Shown: positions 33,963 to 46,500 of the stretch, piece after piece
Layout of the letters: each line of letters begins with the position of its first letter
How positions within the stretch are numbered: the first letter of the stretch is position 1
DNA from: Tetragonia tetragonoides
Lineage: Eukaryota; Streptophyta; Magnoliopsida; Caryophyllales; Aizoaceae
Length of the DNA: 64,000 bases
Assembly (NCBI GenBank): GCA_038025085.1
Contig: CM076146.1
Coordinates: 10,664,001-10,728,000 of the forward strand
Reading direction: 5' to 3'
The notes under the pieces: model-generated
Seen by the model: only the letters and a program-made list of their open reading frames with translations
Database searches by the model: none
Told to the model about the DNA's origin: nothing
Program-made: the position numbers and the translations under genes

Positions 33963-35640
33963 CCAGTTAAGAACCTGATTTCTCCTTGAGTTATAGCCTA
34001 ATAGGCCTTAAAACATGCAAAGATCAAGGTCTAACACCCAAACTTCACGTCTGAAATTCAGAACTAGATACATGACGGAAATCAACCATTTAAGCTCATA
34101 AAAATGAATATTAGCTGAACCACCTTATATCCCCACTCAGGTGCTGACTTTTCTTGGTACTACAAGCCTCATATGACACAAAAATCATCTTGAAACAATC
34201 AATAATCATGTCTAAATTTAGACCTAGAGACAGAATGTAGATCGTCAATTTTCATCACTTTAAAAGCCTCAATTCAGGTTCAATTGGGTGCCTTTTAAAC
34301 CCTAGATGTCTAGCTTTATTTACTTGTGACGTAAGGTCATTTAAACCTTGGACATGCTAAAAGCATTGGATAACCAACAGCTAATAATTGGCTAATAATC
34401 ATCTAAAAACAGTACCAAAATCACCAAGACGAAGCAGAATCTATTATGAAACATAGCAGCTAATAATTGGCTAATAATTATCATGCGACAGCAGACACTT
34501 TAAGGACAAGACCCACGCAAAGGACATAGGACTTAAATTTATAATCTATAATCCAAATTGATACATAAAGTTTGAGAATGGCTCAATGTTTATGTGCTTA
34601 CTACTTGGTCTATATTTGGCCAAATCATTACCCCTGATTTCAAACTGGAGAGAGGAAATCTCATATAGATGAATAAAACCCATGTAATTCAAGCAATGAA
34701 AACAGAAGATGTTTGGGTGCATAACAACACAGGATGCAATCCCTCACTGAATTGAACAAGTGATCCCTAGCCTTTGCATGAAACTCTCTTCTCCGAAATT
34801 AGATCACCCACAGTCAAATTCTGGTACTATAACTTTTGAATCATTCAAAAACTGGCCACAACAGCATAACTGATATCAATTTTCAACATTTGCATGACCG
34901 ATAAAAAAGCTGAAACAGTAAATTTGCACCAAAAACTCAGCACATCAAGCAGCTAACCGAATAAATGAGTGATAACAGTATACAAAATTAGCAACAAACA
35001 CAAAAAACACGCGTCCCACCCAACTGAAGGTAGAAAACACAAGATGACAAAAAACATTTCAAGCAACAAAATTTGATTATTGGACCAATAACATCCAAAA
35101 GAGAGCAATCCAAAAAAACATTGATGGGAGCAAACCCAAGCACTACATAATGAAAATAACAAAACTATGGTAAAAATGATCTATGGTAGAAAGGAGAGTA
35201 GGGATCATGACCATAAGACAACCTAATGCATAAGACCACCTAACCAAATTCATAAAACAGAGGCGCAAGTGAAATGAGCATCAAATCATTATTAAGAACA
35301 GACAGAGCAGAAATCATGATCTACTTCTTAAGTGAGTGTTACTCTTCGCTAGCCTTACTTGATATACACATATAAAGTAAAATGAAAAGAAGAGTGGAAA
35401 AAAAGCAGTTCCTAAACAAAAGAGCTACACTTTCTTCCTTTTGAGGATTCACGATTACCGCTGGAAGTCTGTAACTCTACTCATATTTCAAAGCTTCCAA
35501 ATAGATGCATATAAAAATCAGTGAATCTAGGTTAGTCAAACATTAACAGAACTGGGCAGATATAGATTCATAATCACAATTCTTTGCTTTAGATAAGGCA
35601 GAAGAAAAGACAAACTACTATCCTCCATGGTAAAGAACTG
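33963..35640. other. Unassigned non-coding sequence, intron-like
   Basis: AT-rich with no credible reading frame; a near-duplicate agctaataattggctaataat occurs near 34380 and 34460. It could be intron or flank of the endonuclease fragment to its right, but this is not demonstrated. Confidence 0.35.
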
Positions 35641-35647
35641 TAAGCAC

Positions 35648-35880
35648 TTGCCTATAATTTAGTTTCCTGTGAGCACAAAACATACATCAAAGTCCTCTCT
35701 TTGTATGAGCTGGAGAGCAGAGGACCCCTCTAATTTTAGTAATGCCCTCAAACCATTTACATTCCAAGACATCAGCTTCACAAAATTTAAGAGGAAAAGG
35801 TATCATGATTCTTGGATTATAAACCACCTAACCTTTTTTGTGGGCAAACCTTGTCCATGGCTCCACTTCATAAGCAGATT
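35648..35880 (-). pseudogene. Fragment of a plant apurinic endonuclease gene (ARP-like)
   Basis: On the minus strand, 35690-35800 encodes [19 protein letters not shown] and [13 protein letters not shown], matching the start of the exonuclease III/AP endonuclease domain of plant ARP (base-excision repair, nucleus and organelles). Upstream lies an EPWT...AHKK remnant with frame changes. Just downstream, acceptor-like tgctcacag precedes codons for ETKL and a stop, as if the end of one exon and most of an intron were deleted. The catalytic domain beyond this is missing. Retained intron sequence argues for a DNA-level copy rather than a processed pseudogene. Confidence 0.6.
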
Positions 35881-36028
35881 CATCAAACCCAAAATTCAGA
35901 AGATTAACTACTTTATTTTACCCAAATTGGGGGCAAGAGAACATACTGAGCAGAAAATTGATATCCAAATACTTAGCTCAAATAACCCATACATGACCTA
36001 ATTAAATACAGAAAACCAGGCAACAACT

Positions 36029-37449
36029 TGATGAGTGCCTAAATAGTGTTGATTTTCATTGTATATATGCACTCATCCGTCCTATATTTGTGTGAGTATT
36101 CTCGTTTATAATTGGATTTTATTCATTTATGATGAGGATCACTACTTGGGTATGTTTGTGCGTTTAATGTGATTTTAGGATAATTTTGGAGCTCAAATGT
36201 ACAATCGGAATCAATATGGACTTTGGAGTGTCAAGAGAAGAAGAAAAGAAGAAGGAATCGAAGTTGGAATGACAAGATATGCTAGAAATTGTGAAGCTTT
36301 GGACTAGTCTACAATGCATGACCATGCTTACAATAGGCATGATCATGTGTCATCATATGGAAAACATGCCTATGTTGGCACGATCATGCTCCTGTGCGAT
36401 TTGTGCATAAATGACGAGCGACCTTCCATCTTCTTTCTCCCATCCGACTACTATGTATCTAGACTTATAAAATGACTCATCTCTTCTTCTTCATCTCACT
36501 ATCTATCTATCCATCATCTCTCTCTACTCCATTAGAATAGCTTAGAGTTTAAATTAATCCCTTAGATTACTCTCAAATTCTCTAGTTTTATTTTGCAATT
36601 TTGAAGAACAAGTTCAAGTTTTGGGCAATTTCAATTGAAGCTTCTTGGTTTATCTCTCATCCCTACTCTCTCTCTTCGCCCCCCCCCCCCCAAATGCTTT
36701 TAGTTTTAATCCTTTAGTTTATGATTGTTATTTCTTTGAGTTTGCTAATTCATGTTTAGTTTGATTCTTATCATTTGCTTATTAGTTTCTTTAATCATGA
36801 GTAGCTAATTTTCTTATTCTAGGGTTGATGTAGCTTAATTTGGGTTATTTGATGTCTTGATAAATTGATGCTAGCATGTTTGTTGAATCGTTGCACATGA
36901 TTATTTGTTTGCTTATTGTTATTTATAATTCTTGAAAGAGGGTTTTGAATACTTGGATGATTAGTATAAAATCGAAAGGGGAATGCTAATTGTCGGACTT
37001 CAAATAATCACCTTGATTGCCTAATCACGAAAGTAGATTAGAATATCTTGTGGGCTTTGGATTGAATTTCGTTCTTCATGCTCTTGATGTTACCTGACTC
37101 CATGAGAATAGGCTGTTAAGTTTGCATTGAGTTTGCCTCTATCGCTTTCAGAGAAGATTTAGGCTTCTTTATCCGTCCTTGCAACGACTGATATTGACAT
37201 GCTAGTTGAATTTATCTATTGCATCAAGTAATCTAGTTAAGTGAAGTCAACCCTAGATCTTTTATCTTGCTAGATTTTTGTAATTTTATTCGCTTTAATT
37301 TCGTTATTTGAATCATCAAAAATCCAATTCGAATTTGCTTAGCTTGTTATATATTTGAGAAATCTTAATACTTGGATATACTAGCTCCATGTGGATACGA
37401 TAATCTTTTATACTACTCGATAAATTCCGTATACTTGCGGAGGCTATCA
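36029..37449 (+). mobile_element. Probable solo LTR (about 1.4 kb)
   Basis: It begins TGATGAGTGCC and ends GGCTATCA (TGAT/ATCA inverted ends), with near-matching flanks caact and taact. A TATA-like ttataaaatg lies near 36465, followed by a CT-rich stretch. The end (gatacgataatc ... ttgcggaggctatca) resembles LTR ends of Tat/Athila-like Ty3 elements; that family assignment is from memory and weak. No coding sequence inside. Confidence 0.5.
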
Positions 37450-37754
37450 TAACTATACTCCCAATTTCTCATATTCAAATTTAATTCAATAATTAGCAAG
37501 TAAAGAAGTAAAGGGAAATTAATTATTACATAGAATTACTCTACTTTCTTGACTATAGTCTAGTGAAATTAAATCCAACATTTGTACAGAAAGTCACATT
37601 AAAACGTTAAAGTGATATGTTATAATCCAACAAGCGTGAAATAATGATAGAATTGATCAATAAGTTAATAACAAATCTATTTTGTGCATCATAAATATGA
37701 CCTTTAATTCAACCTCTTATATATGTTGAAACAAATTATATCATAATCATAATA
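37450..37754. other. Unassigned AT-rich spacer
   Basis: No recognisable feature. Confidence 0.4.
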
Positions 37755-39052
37755 TCTATATATTAGAGGCATTGTTTGACAGCATTGGAGGCGTCCACCT
37801 AAACGAGTTATTGTAATAAATTTTAGAATAAATATAAAATAGAAATATAGATTTTGGTAAAGAATATATACTAAAGTTGTACTTTCCTAAATCGTTAAAT
37901 AGTAGACTATTAGAGGTTTTGGTATAGAATATATAAAGTTTTACTTTCCCTAAATCGTTAAAGAGTAGACTATTAAATTTTAACTAGCATATAAATTTTC
38001 CTCCACCGCTTAAAATAATTAAATTTCTTACACCAATGGAAAGAGGACGAAATATCTTTTAAAATGAGACTCATCTGTAGCATGTTTCATTGATTAAAAA
38101 AAAAAGTATGAGTATACTGCATAAAAGATGCATAATTTTTACAATCTACGATCCGTTCACCTACAAAATTAATTATTTGGCACAATTAAAGAGTTGCGAT
38201 GTAAAAAAAAAGAAGAGAAAGATACGTATATTAGTTATAGAAATTTAAAAAGCAATCTCAAGATAAAATATAATAAAAAGAGTATGTGTAGAATAAATAA
38301 ATAAACGATGAATCTAAAATGATTCTAAGTCCAATCTTTAACAGGAAACTTGACCATTATCGCGTATACTTTTAAAACTTTACGAATAGACTGATCCCCC
38401 ATGTTATTTAAACTTCTTTATTTTTTGAAAAGTAGTTATCTATACATTATACATTTAACTTGATTTTAACATAAAAGAAGGATCATATCTTTGTAAGGTT
38501 AATTGTACACTTATATCATCAAAAGAACATTGGCGTACCAACATCAAGTATAGAAAAACTTTGAAACTATGACCTCGTGGATCATGTAACATATGGGGGG
38601 AGTTAATTAAAAATTTATTGAAATTGATGATAAGAGTTTAAATTATATAAGATGCCCCAATATTTATCCTTATATTAGTAAATGTTTTTCAATAATGACA
38701 ATTACACTTTTATTTTTCGATGAGATTAATAATCACGTTATATAAATTTTACTTCCTCTGTTTTACCAAGATGTTTACACTTTATTTTTCGAGGTAAAAG
38801 TTCATAAACTTTGACCATGAATTAGTGAAAAAATACAAAGATATATATAATGTAAAAATACTATTGTTAGATTCATTTTAAATAATACTTTTGAAAAAGC
38901 ATAATTTTATAATTTATATATGCATGTATTTACAATTATCTACGGTCAAAGTGGTGCATTGGAGACCGTGAAAAAGCAAATGTAAACATCTTCATGAAAC
39001 GGATGGAGTATTATATAATCACAGCTCGTGCAGCGCACATACATCCACCTAG
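37755..39052 (+). mobile_element. Non-autonomous Helitron, copy 1 (carries a MITE)
   Basis: It begins TCTATATATTA after an A and ends ...CATCCACCTAG before a T, as expected for Helitron TC...CTRR ends inserted between A and T. Near the 3' end GTGCAGCGCAC is an imperfect hairpin. The interior is non-coding and AT-rich and is closely paralleled by 39055-40236. A 257-bp MITE at 38752-39008 interrupts it. Confidence 0.75.
38752..39008. mobile_element. Stowaway-like MITE (257 bp) inside Helitron copy 1
   Basis: Its ends cttcctctgttttacc and atgaaacggatggag are imperfect inverted repeats, flanked by TA on both sides (38750-38751, 39009-39010). The corresponding position in the second Helitron lacks it, which gives the empty site. 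Confidence 0.85.
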
Positions 39053-39054
39053 TA

Positions 39055-40236
39055 TCTATATATTAGAAACATTTTCGGACAGAATTGAAGGCGTCCACCT
39101 AAGCGAGTCATTGTGATAAAACTCAAATAAATAAAAAATAGAAATCTGTGTTTTGGTATAGAATATATACTAAAGTTGTATTTTCCTAAATCGTTAAAGT
39201 ATAGACTATTAGAGGTTTTGGTATAGAATATATATACTAATGATGTACTTTCCTAAATCATTAAAGAGTAGACTATCAGATTTTGACAAGCATATAACTT
39301 TACTTCCACTGCTTAAAAACTTAAAACTTCTTACACCATTGGAAAGAGTATGAAATATTCTTTTAAAATGAGACTCATTTGTAGTATGTTTTAATCTACT
39401 ATTATCAGCATATAAAAGATGCAAAATTTTTACAACATTTGATGTGTCCACCTAAAAACGTAATTAGCATGACACGACCAAAGAGTTGCAATGTAAAAAT
39501 AAGAGAAGAAATAAATACGTATATTAGTTATAGAAATTTAAAAAGCAATCTCAAGGTAAAATAAAATAAAAATAGTATGCGTAGAATAAAGAAATAAACG
39601 ATGCATCTAAAATGATTCTAGCAAGGTCCAATCTTTAATAGGAAATTTGAGCATTATCACGTATAATTTTATAACTTTACATAATAGACTGATCCCCCTT
39701 GTTATTTTAGGGCTCCAATTTATGTTCCCATCAACGTTATAATTATTAATGAATAAAAGTTTGAATAAACAGTCAAGCAAGCATTAAAATATGTTTTGCT
39801 ATTCTAAGGTTTACGTCTTAAACTTCTTTATTCTTTGAAAAGTAGTTATGTATACATTACACATTTAAACTGATTTTAGCATAATAGAAGGATCATACCT
39901 TTAGAAGGTTGGTTGTACACTTATATCAACATCAGAGCATTGACGTACCAACATGAAGTATAGAAAGACTTTGAAATTATTACCTCTTGGATCATGTAAC
40001 ATATGGGATGAGTTAATTAAAAATTAATTAAAATTGGTGGTAAGAGTTTAAATTAGATAAGATGCCCTATAAACTCATCATAGTAAACTTATTATATGGC
40101 AATGATGATATTAAATGGATTATATTAATATTTATCTATATATTACTAATATTTTTCAAAAATGACAATTACACTTCACGTTATATTAATTTTATTAAAT
40201 AATCACAGTCCGTGCAACGCACGGCCATCCACCAAG
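39055..40236 (+). mobile_element. Non-autonomous Helitron, copy 2
   Basis: Head-to-tail with copy 1 and separated by two bases (ta). It begins TCTATATATTAG. Its 3' hairpin is perfect, CCGTGC-AAC-GCACGG (40210-40224), followed by ccatccaccaag, a CTRR end with one mismatch. It has an extra segment of about 120 bp (about 39710-39830) absent from copy 1 and lacks the MITE. Confidence 0.75.
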
Positions 40237-40338
40237 TCAATTATTTGAAAGCTCATGATAAATGCATCTTGTCATTTTTATTTTTTATTTTTTGAGTAAT
40301 ATATTAGTGATGTGATATTTCATTAAGAATTATTTTAT

Positions 40339-42474
40339 TGTAACACCCCGGATTTTCTAAATAATATACATAAAAATGAATAAACTCAAGCCAAAAATCG
40401 GGCAGAATTTCCTTTGTAAATAGATCTCCCAAGTTATCGACTTAATAAAAACCTGCTCATACAAAAAATACAACCAAATATCCAAAACAACAGCGGAAGA
40501 CTTCTAGCAATCCAGCGCGTCACTGCCACACTCACTCACAAGAATGAGTGCACGACGGACGATTAAACCTCCCAACAATAAACCAATAAACTTTAATTAA
40601 TCTCTTTATTACATCAAATGAAAATAAACGACAAAATAATAAACTTCTTGACAGCTTTGAGTCCAACAGTCCAACTAGCACAATGGATCCTCACGAACAA
40701 TTAACCTGCAAGTATTCCAATCTACTCCCCCATGCAACCGAATATCGCATAGGTCCATCATAGGCCCACCATTGAAGAAAAATGGACGCACACACACGTA
40801 GCACAGAAAGCAACCAATCAGCAAAGCTGAGTAATCAAGCATTCTACGGAATAAAAATAAATAAAAGCACTAGAATCTCAACTCAGGTCAACTATGACCT
40901 TAAAGTCACATAAATCCCAAAATAAGTCTCAATTGCATTCTAAAATGCTATTTCCTCTATAACTCGATTTCCAATAATTTGTGCCAATCGCCCTCGGTCA
41001 CTAGCTCCTAGCCTCGACCATATGGGAAGTGAACTACCGCAGCTGCAAAACCATTCTCATAACTCGGCCATAGGCCCCATAACACATAACATAGCCCGCA
41101 GGCTCTCAAAAGTCCACTCTCGGACCAATTCCCATAACCATGTAACCATTTTCATAAAATAAATGTTCATCACCTAAGAGTCAACGTTTCTTACGCTACT
41201 CACCCATATGTCCAGAGCTATAGAGACTAACAACGTCTGAGCCTCAAACCAAAATACCGATTCAAGTCATATTCATATCCATAATCTTAAGCTCATCTCA
41301 TTTCAAATACCCATCTCGGGTCAATCACAGTGCAAAGTTCACAATTATGGCACGGGTTTCCAAAAGTGACATGTTTCTCGGTTTAGTCTCAACTACTGCT
41401 CTCGTCACTCATACATACTATTCAAGCAAATAACCTAGGTGTCAGACCACTGACTTTTAGCTAAACTTTATACTTAAGTGCATAGTTGCAGAACCTATCC
41501 AAACAAATATATGCACAACCACTGTAAGTAGTATAAACAATTTAGGAGTCAGCATATTGCAAATCAAGCAACCTCAATCATATTAATAACTAAATTCAAC
41601 AGCAATTTCAGAAGCATAACATTAACACATATTTAGACATCTAATCATATAATCACACTTCAATATTTATATCAAGCATCCAATTCATCACACATAAAAG
41701 GAAAATAACATCCATCTCCAAACCAATAGAAAGGGTTACCTTCCAACCGAACTCCAAAGCAACTAGCATCATAATCTCTGAAATTCAGTCATGAACATTG
41801 TCTAGCATATTTTCCTAAAACATAATTGATGAATTAAAACCAATTCAGAAAATAAATCAACAACTACCCAAATCAATTTAGGGCTTACGGTATGATTCGC
41901 ACAAACCATCAAATTGGCTGACATGGGTGGCGATCAGCAGCCGTGGCGTTTTCCGACAGCAACAGCAACCAAACGTGGCAGCAATAGCCACCAAACGGGG
42001 CTGGCGAACAGAAGAAGCAACGACAGCAACATCACGAAACCAGAGGAGAGAGAAAGTGGCGGAATTCTTCAATCAACAGCACAGTAGCAGCAGGAGCAGT
42101 CAATTTTATAAAAGCACAGTAAAGTTTCGACAAGCAGAGAAGAGAGGGGATGGAAAGACGATGTATGTCGCGGTGGTGAGGCGTGAAGAAGATGATGGTG
42201 ATGGGTGTATAGCACGAAGGAAAAAGAGAAGGGTTTTTGGGAAAACAACCTGATGAAGTAAATAAGAGGGGTTTAGGCGGTGAATGAGTTTCTAGTAGAG
42301 TCTCAACTCTTTCTTTCTTTTCTTTTCTTTTCAAAGGCCAAACACAAGCAACTAAAATAGTTTAAAAGTAATTAATTAAACTAATAAATCAAATACACTG
42401 TTAAAACAAATTCTTTTATTTTATAAATCAATAAATCTTTTTATGAAAATATCTTAAATAGTCGGGGTATTACA
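40339..42474 (-). mobile_element. Solo LTR of a chromovirus-like element (2136 bp)
   Basis: It is bounded by TGTAACACCCCGG and GGGGTATTACA, with flanks tttat and attat (four of five match). Read on the minus strand, its end matches the LTR fragment at 4440-4677 and resembles the end of the LTR at 25409. Small frames inside (such as 41927-42253) are not convincing. Formation by recombination between two LTRs is the usual explanation. Confidence 0.75.
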
Positions 42475-43189
42475 ATTATGCTACCTAAAAACTTTATTTT
42501 GGGACTTAATACCAATTTGCATGACTATGTTTGAGCGTAAAGTAGTGTGTTTCGAATGTGAAGCTCAATATTGTTTTTGCAAGTAAAAGTTAGTCAAATT
42601 AGACTATTTTTACTTTAAAACTTTGGTTATGATTGTTTTAAATGAGTTAGCATAGTACTGAAATATTTGATGCATTGTCAAGGATGGCTAATATCCAGAG
42701 GGTTGATTTTTTTTTTTTTTTTTTTTTGGCAATGGATAATACAGTACTAAAAAGACAAATAAACAAATGGATTATTGGGAAGATGTATAGCTATATTGGG
42801 TAAGACATATAGCTGTGAAAGCAAGGGACGTTTATATTTTTTTGCCTTTAAATTATTTTGAAGCTTTTCGTTTTCTTTCTTTGCCCACTTGCAATGACGG
42901 AGAGTGATGTACACACTCTTATTTTCCGACAATTTAGTGGCTCTTATTATCAAAAATAAAACATTAGGGGTTTATATGACCTATTTTCAACGTTGAGGTT
43001 CTATAGGGAGCGTCTATTGTCCATTTTTGGACTGCCAGAACACAAAAGTACGCACGTGACCTCCACTTGCTCGGAAAATAGCCGGTCATGGTAACCGGGA
43101 GAGATTTGAAGATTATTTTTTATTTTTTTATTATGAAATACAGTGCATTTGGTGCACAATTTACATGATGGTGCAACATAATACGGAAA
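42475..43189. other. Unassigned AT-rich sequence with a poly(T) tract
   Basis: The poly(T) tract near 42706-42728 could mark the 3' end of an old minus-strand retroposon, but no body is recognised next to it. Confidence 0.35.
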
Positions 43190-43920
43190 GGTCAACAATT
43201 GTAAATGATGGTCTGCCATAAGATTATTTATTTTTCAAAAACAATGGTATTTTATATAAGAAATGGAGTATTTTTTCTATAAGAAATGGAGTAAGGAGGT
43301 TGAGTTATGGAGTAATTTGTTGAACACGGTGCACAATATAAGATGATTCACAAATATGGTGCACAATTTGATATCATTGGTAGACTATATCAGGTAAGGT
43401 GGACAATTGTAAATTATAGTACACCATACTATTATTTATTTTTAGAAAAAATAATGTCAACTAGAGTGTTTACTTTAAGAAATGGAGTATATTGTATAAC
43501 ATATGAAGTAAGACCTTTATGACATAGAGTAATTTGTTGAAAAACGTGCACAAAAGAGGATGATGCACAAATGTATACTCTCTCTGTCCCATTATATAGG
43601 TCGTTTAAGGTTTTTGCACAAGAATTAAAAAAGTCATTAATAGTCTCAATTCTAACAAAAAATATTTTATTTTAGTAGATTACCCTTTGACGTTAGATTT
43701 GATAAAGTAGATAAACAATTAATGAAGAAATGTGAAAGAAGGGTAGAATGGTAAAAAATAATAAATGTTTTATTGGAACTCTAAAATGACTTATATTATG
43801 GTACAAATCTAATTTTCTAGAACGACTTATATAATGGGACGGAGGGAGTATTTTGATAGGATGATGCACAAATGTATAAGGTAAAGTAGATAATTGAAAA
43901 TAATGTCAATGGTTCACCTA
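43190..43920. repeat. Diverged tandem repeat (about 207 bp), split by a MITE
   Basis: Copies near 43190-43395 and 43397-43577 share caattgtaaat, taagaaatggagta, tagagtaatttgttgaa and gatgcacaaat. A third partial copy resumes at about 43858, after the MITE. Confidence 0.6.
43578..43848. mobile_element. Stowaway MITE (271 bp), copy 2
   Basis: Its ends CTCTCTCTGTCCC and GGGACGGAGGGAG are flanked by TA (43576-43577, 43849-43850). It is the inverted counterpart of 33689-33960, closely similar over the full length. Confidence 0.95.
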
Positions 43921-44400
43921 AAATTGCTTAGTTTTTTTTTAATTAAATATTGACCACTATTAAAAGAACACGTCAATTCACATAATTGCAACAAGCATGA
44001 AAACTCAAAAATTGATGTTTCTGACTAGCCTGAAAACTCGAAAGTATGCTTTTGCCAAAGTCATGAATTTCTTAACTCTACTATAATTTACACACATTTA
44101 TCAATGTCATATACATCAATACCTGTGTTACAAAACAAGCATATGATCAAACTTAACTCCACTATGAATACATTTTCAACTCAATACATAAATGTCATTT
44201 TCGTTTCACCATAACTTAAAGTTGTTGATATTTTCCTAAATTAACATCGTTACTACTGTCATGCATTATTTATTAAGTTGTGGTTGTGATTTTGTAAAAT
44301 TCTTAAAAAAAAAAAAAAAAAATCCTATATCATTTGGCACACTTATTTTTGATTGGTATAATTAGTGATTCACTAAATTTTAAGGTACCAACTACCAAAT
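43921..44400. repeat. Dispersed duplication, member 1
   Basis: 43950-44300 resembles 45497-46155: agaacac...caagcatgaaaactc, acaatttacacac, atgtcattttcg.ttcaccat and aacatcg.tactactgt.atg occur in the same order. Non-coding and unidentified. Confidence 0.6.
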
Positions 44401-44413
44401 CTCATTATTTCTT

Positions 44414-45066
44414 TTTTTTTTTTTTTTTGAGTGAAAGCCCGTAGATTGGTATTAACTTTCCATTAACTTTTCTAAATCGGAGCAAATAGAAGACGACACA
44501 TTCTCTGGGAAATCCGAAGTCTAAAAACGATAACATGTTTCCCATGGTTGCACATGCGCTAACTCATGGGCCACCTTGTTGCCTTCCCTCCAAACAAACG
44601 ACCAAGACACACTACTATCAACTGAAAATAAAGCAAGAATGACATCAACAATCAAATGGAAACTACTAGACCCCAACTACGAGATTTTAAAACTCAAATA
44701 ATAGCTAAACTATCCGACTCAGCAATGACATTACAAAACTCATAAGTTTGAGCAAATTGGAGACCCAAAAACACTCCCTTAGCTTCTGCAATTTCTGCTT
44801 CCCAACAAATATTGAAGTTCATTGTAGCCCCTACTATCGGGCTCCAATCATCATGCCTGCAAATGATCCCAATACTTGTACCAAAATCACCCAATTTACC
44901 TGCATCAACATTAAGCTTTCACACAACCACGAGCTGACGGAACCCAAACAACACGCAACCGTCTACTCGCCTTGGGGACTCTGACCAAATCACCACTCAT
45001 ATCCTTCAGCTACTTATCCACGAAGGCCACAACTTCAGCAGGGTGTTGTGCCTACTCCTCGATAAA
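44414..45066 (-). mobile_element. 5'-truncated LINE insertion with RNase H remnant
   Basis: Poly(T) at 44414-44428 is the poly(A) tail of a minus-strand copy. The 13-bp sequence CTCATTATTTCTT flanks the insertion on both sides (44401-44413 and 45067-45079), a clean target-site duplication. The minus-strand frame 44694-44894 encodes a reverse-transcriptase-associated RNase H (RVT_3) segment with EIAEAKGVFLGLQFA and ESDSL. Further toward the tail, broken codons read KVAHELAHVQPW, the usual C-terminal RNase H motif. The RNase H domain sets it apart from the two longer LINEs in this window. Confidence 0.88.
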
Positions 45067-45079
45067 CTCATTATTTCTT

Positions 45080-46500
45080 AACTTATTAAACAATTTTATT
45101 GACATTATATAATAAGATGGTCAATTTATTGAAACTATTGAAATTTTATATATGAAAAAAAAGTTTTGCTTGTATTTTTATTTAATTTAATTTTTTGCTG
45201 GGTGGGCAACTATTACTTCTACAATAAAAAGTTGCACAAAAATAGTGTTGTATCCATTTTGTAAATGCACATTAGTTTGATTGTATATATATTTATGTAC
45301 GTGTATCAATAACACTTCACTATTCGAAGAAAACGCCACCTCAATTAAATTAAACTGTTGGTTTTCAATTTCGATTTTCCGCCCACGAATTTGAAACTCA
45401 TTCCCTATAATTTGAATTCTAAATTTGAAGTATCAATTTTGCGCAGACATGTTTTAGTGCACTAAATTGAATTATAGTGTACCAGTATCCCTTCGTTATT
45501 AGAAGAACACATCAGCTCAGATAATTGATACAAGCATGAAAACTCGAACATTGACATTTGTGGTTGGCTAAGAAAATTTTGGGCTAACCAAATAACGGAT
45601 AAATTTCTATAACGTTGACCACATAGGAAAATGGTGTACTATTTAAACTTGTCTTTGTAATATACGCATATCCGAAATCTCTTTTAAAGACTCTTGTGTA
45701 CTCTTAATATATTCTATTAACATCAATCTAATTATAAATGTTACGTGTTTGTGTGTCCATTTAACTTCTAAGTCGACATTTACAAATAGATCAAATAAAA
45801 ATCAAGATTGCATGATTTGGAACATTAGCCTATTTCACCAAATCAATTTAAATTACACATGTTTGTAAATTGCATTTACATACTATATCAGCTACTCGAG
45901 CCAAATACAGTACCAGTACCAAAGTTATACGAATATTTTTTTTAACATTATTACAATTTACACACGTTCTTCAAAGTCATATACATGTGATATAAAATAA
46001 GCATGATCAAATTTAAGGTACTTTACTATAAATACATTATATCAAGTCAATATATAAATGTCATTTTCGCTTCACCATGACCTAAAGTATTTGGTATTGT
46101 CATAAACCAACATCGCTACTACTGTTATGGATTAATCGTAAAGTTATGGTTAAAACGCTTTGAAATTGATGTTGTATTTTGGTTTATGGCATTGTAAATA
46201 AAAGATTATTAACTATTTGATATATATAAATATTATAGAGTTATAAATTTGTACTTTATATTAGTAAATCTCTTGCATATTACTCCATCTATTTCTTGAT
46301 CATATATATATACAAGCGCATTCCAGATTCTAATCTCACATTTGAATTCTAGTCAAATTATACATTAAGTAATATGTCGCCTCTAAGGAAAAGTACGAAA
46401 CATATAACTACATAAGTTTTAAATTTTAAATAAATTATACAATTCTAAGATGATTTCGATGCATGGTTTACCTTATTTATAATGTGGTAGACAAAGTGAT
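45080..46500. repeat. AT-rich non-coding region with duplication member 2
   Basis: 45497-46155 is the diverged partner of 43950-44300, with about 250-300 bp of additional sequence in its middle. No gene seen in the remainder. Confidence 0.5.

Noticed and set aside
41927..42334. Overlapping frames on both strands inside the 40-42 kb LTR
   Set aside because: They are low-complexity with no known domain, and the region is bounded by LTR termini.
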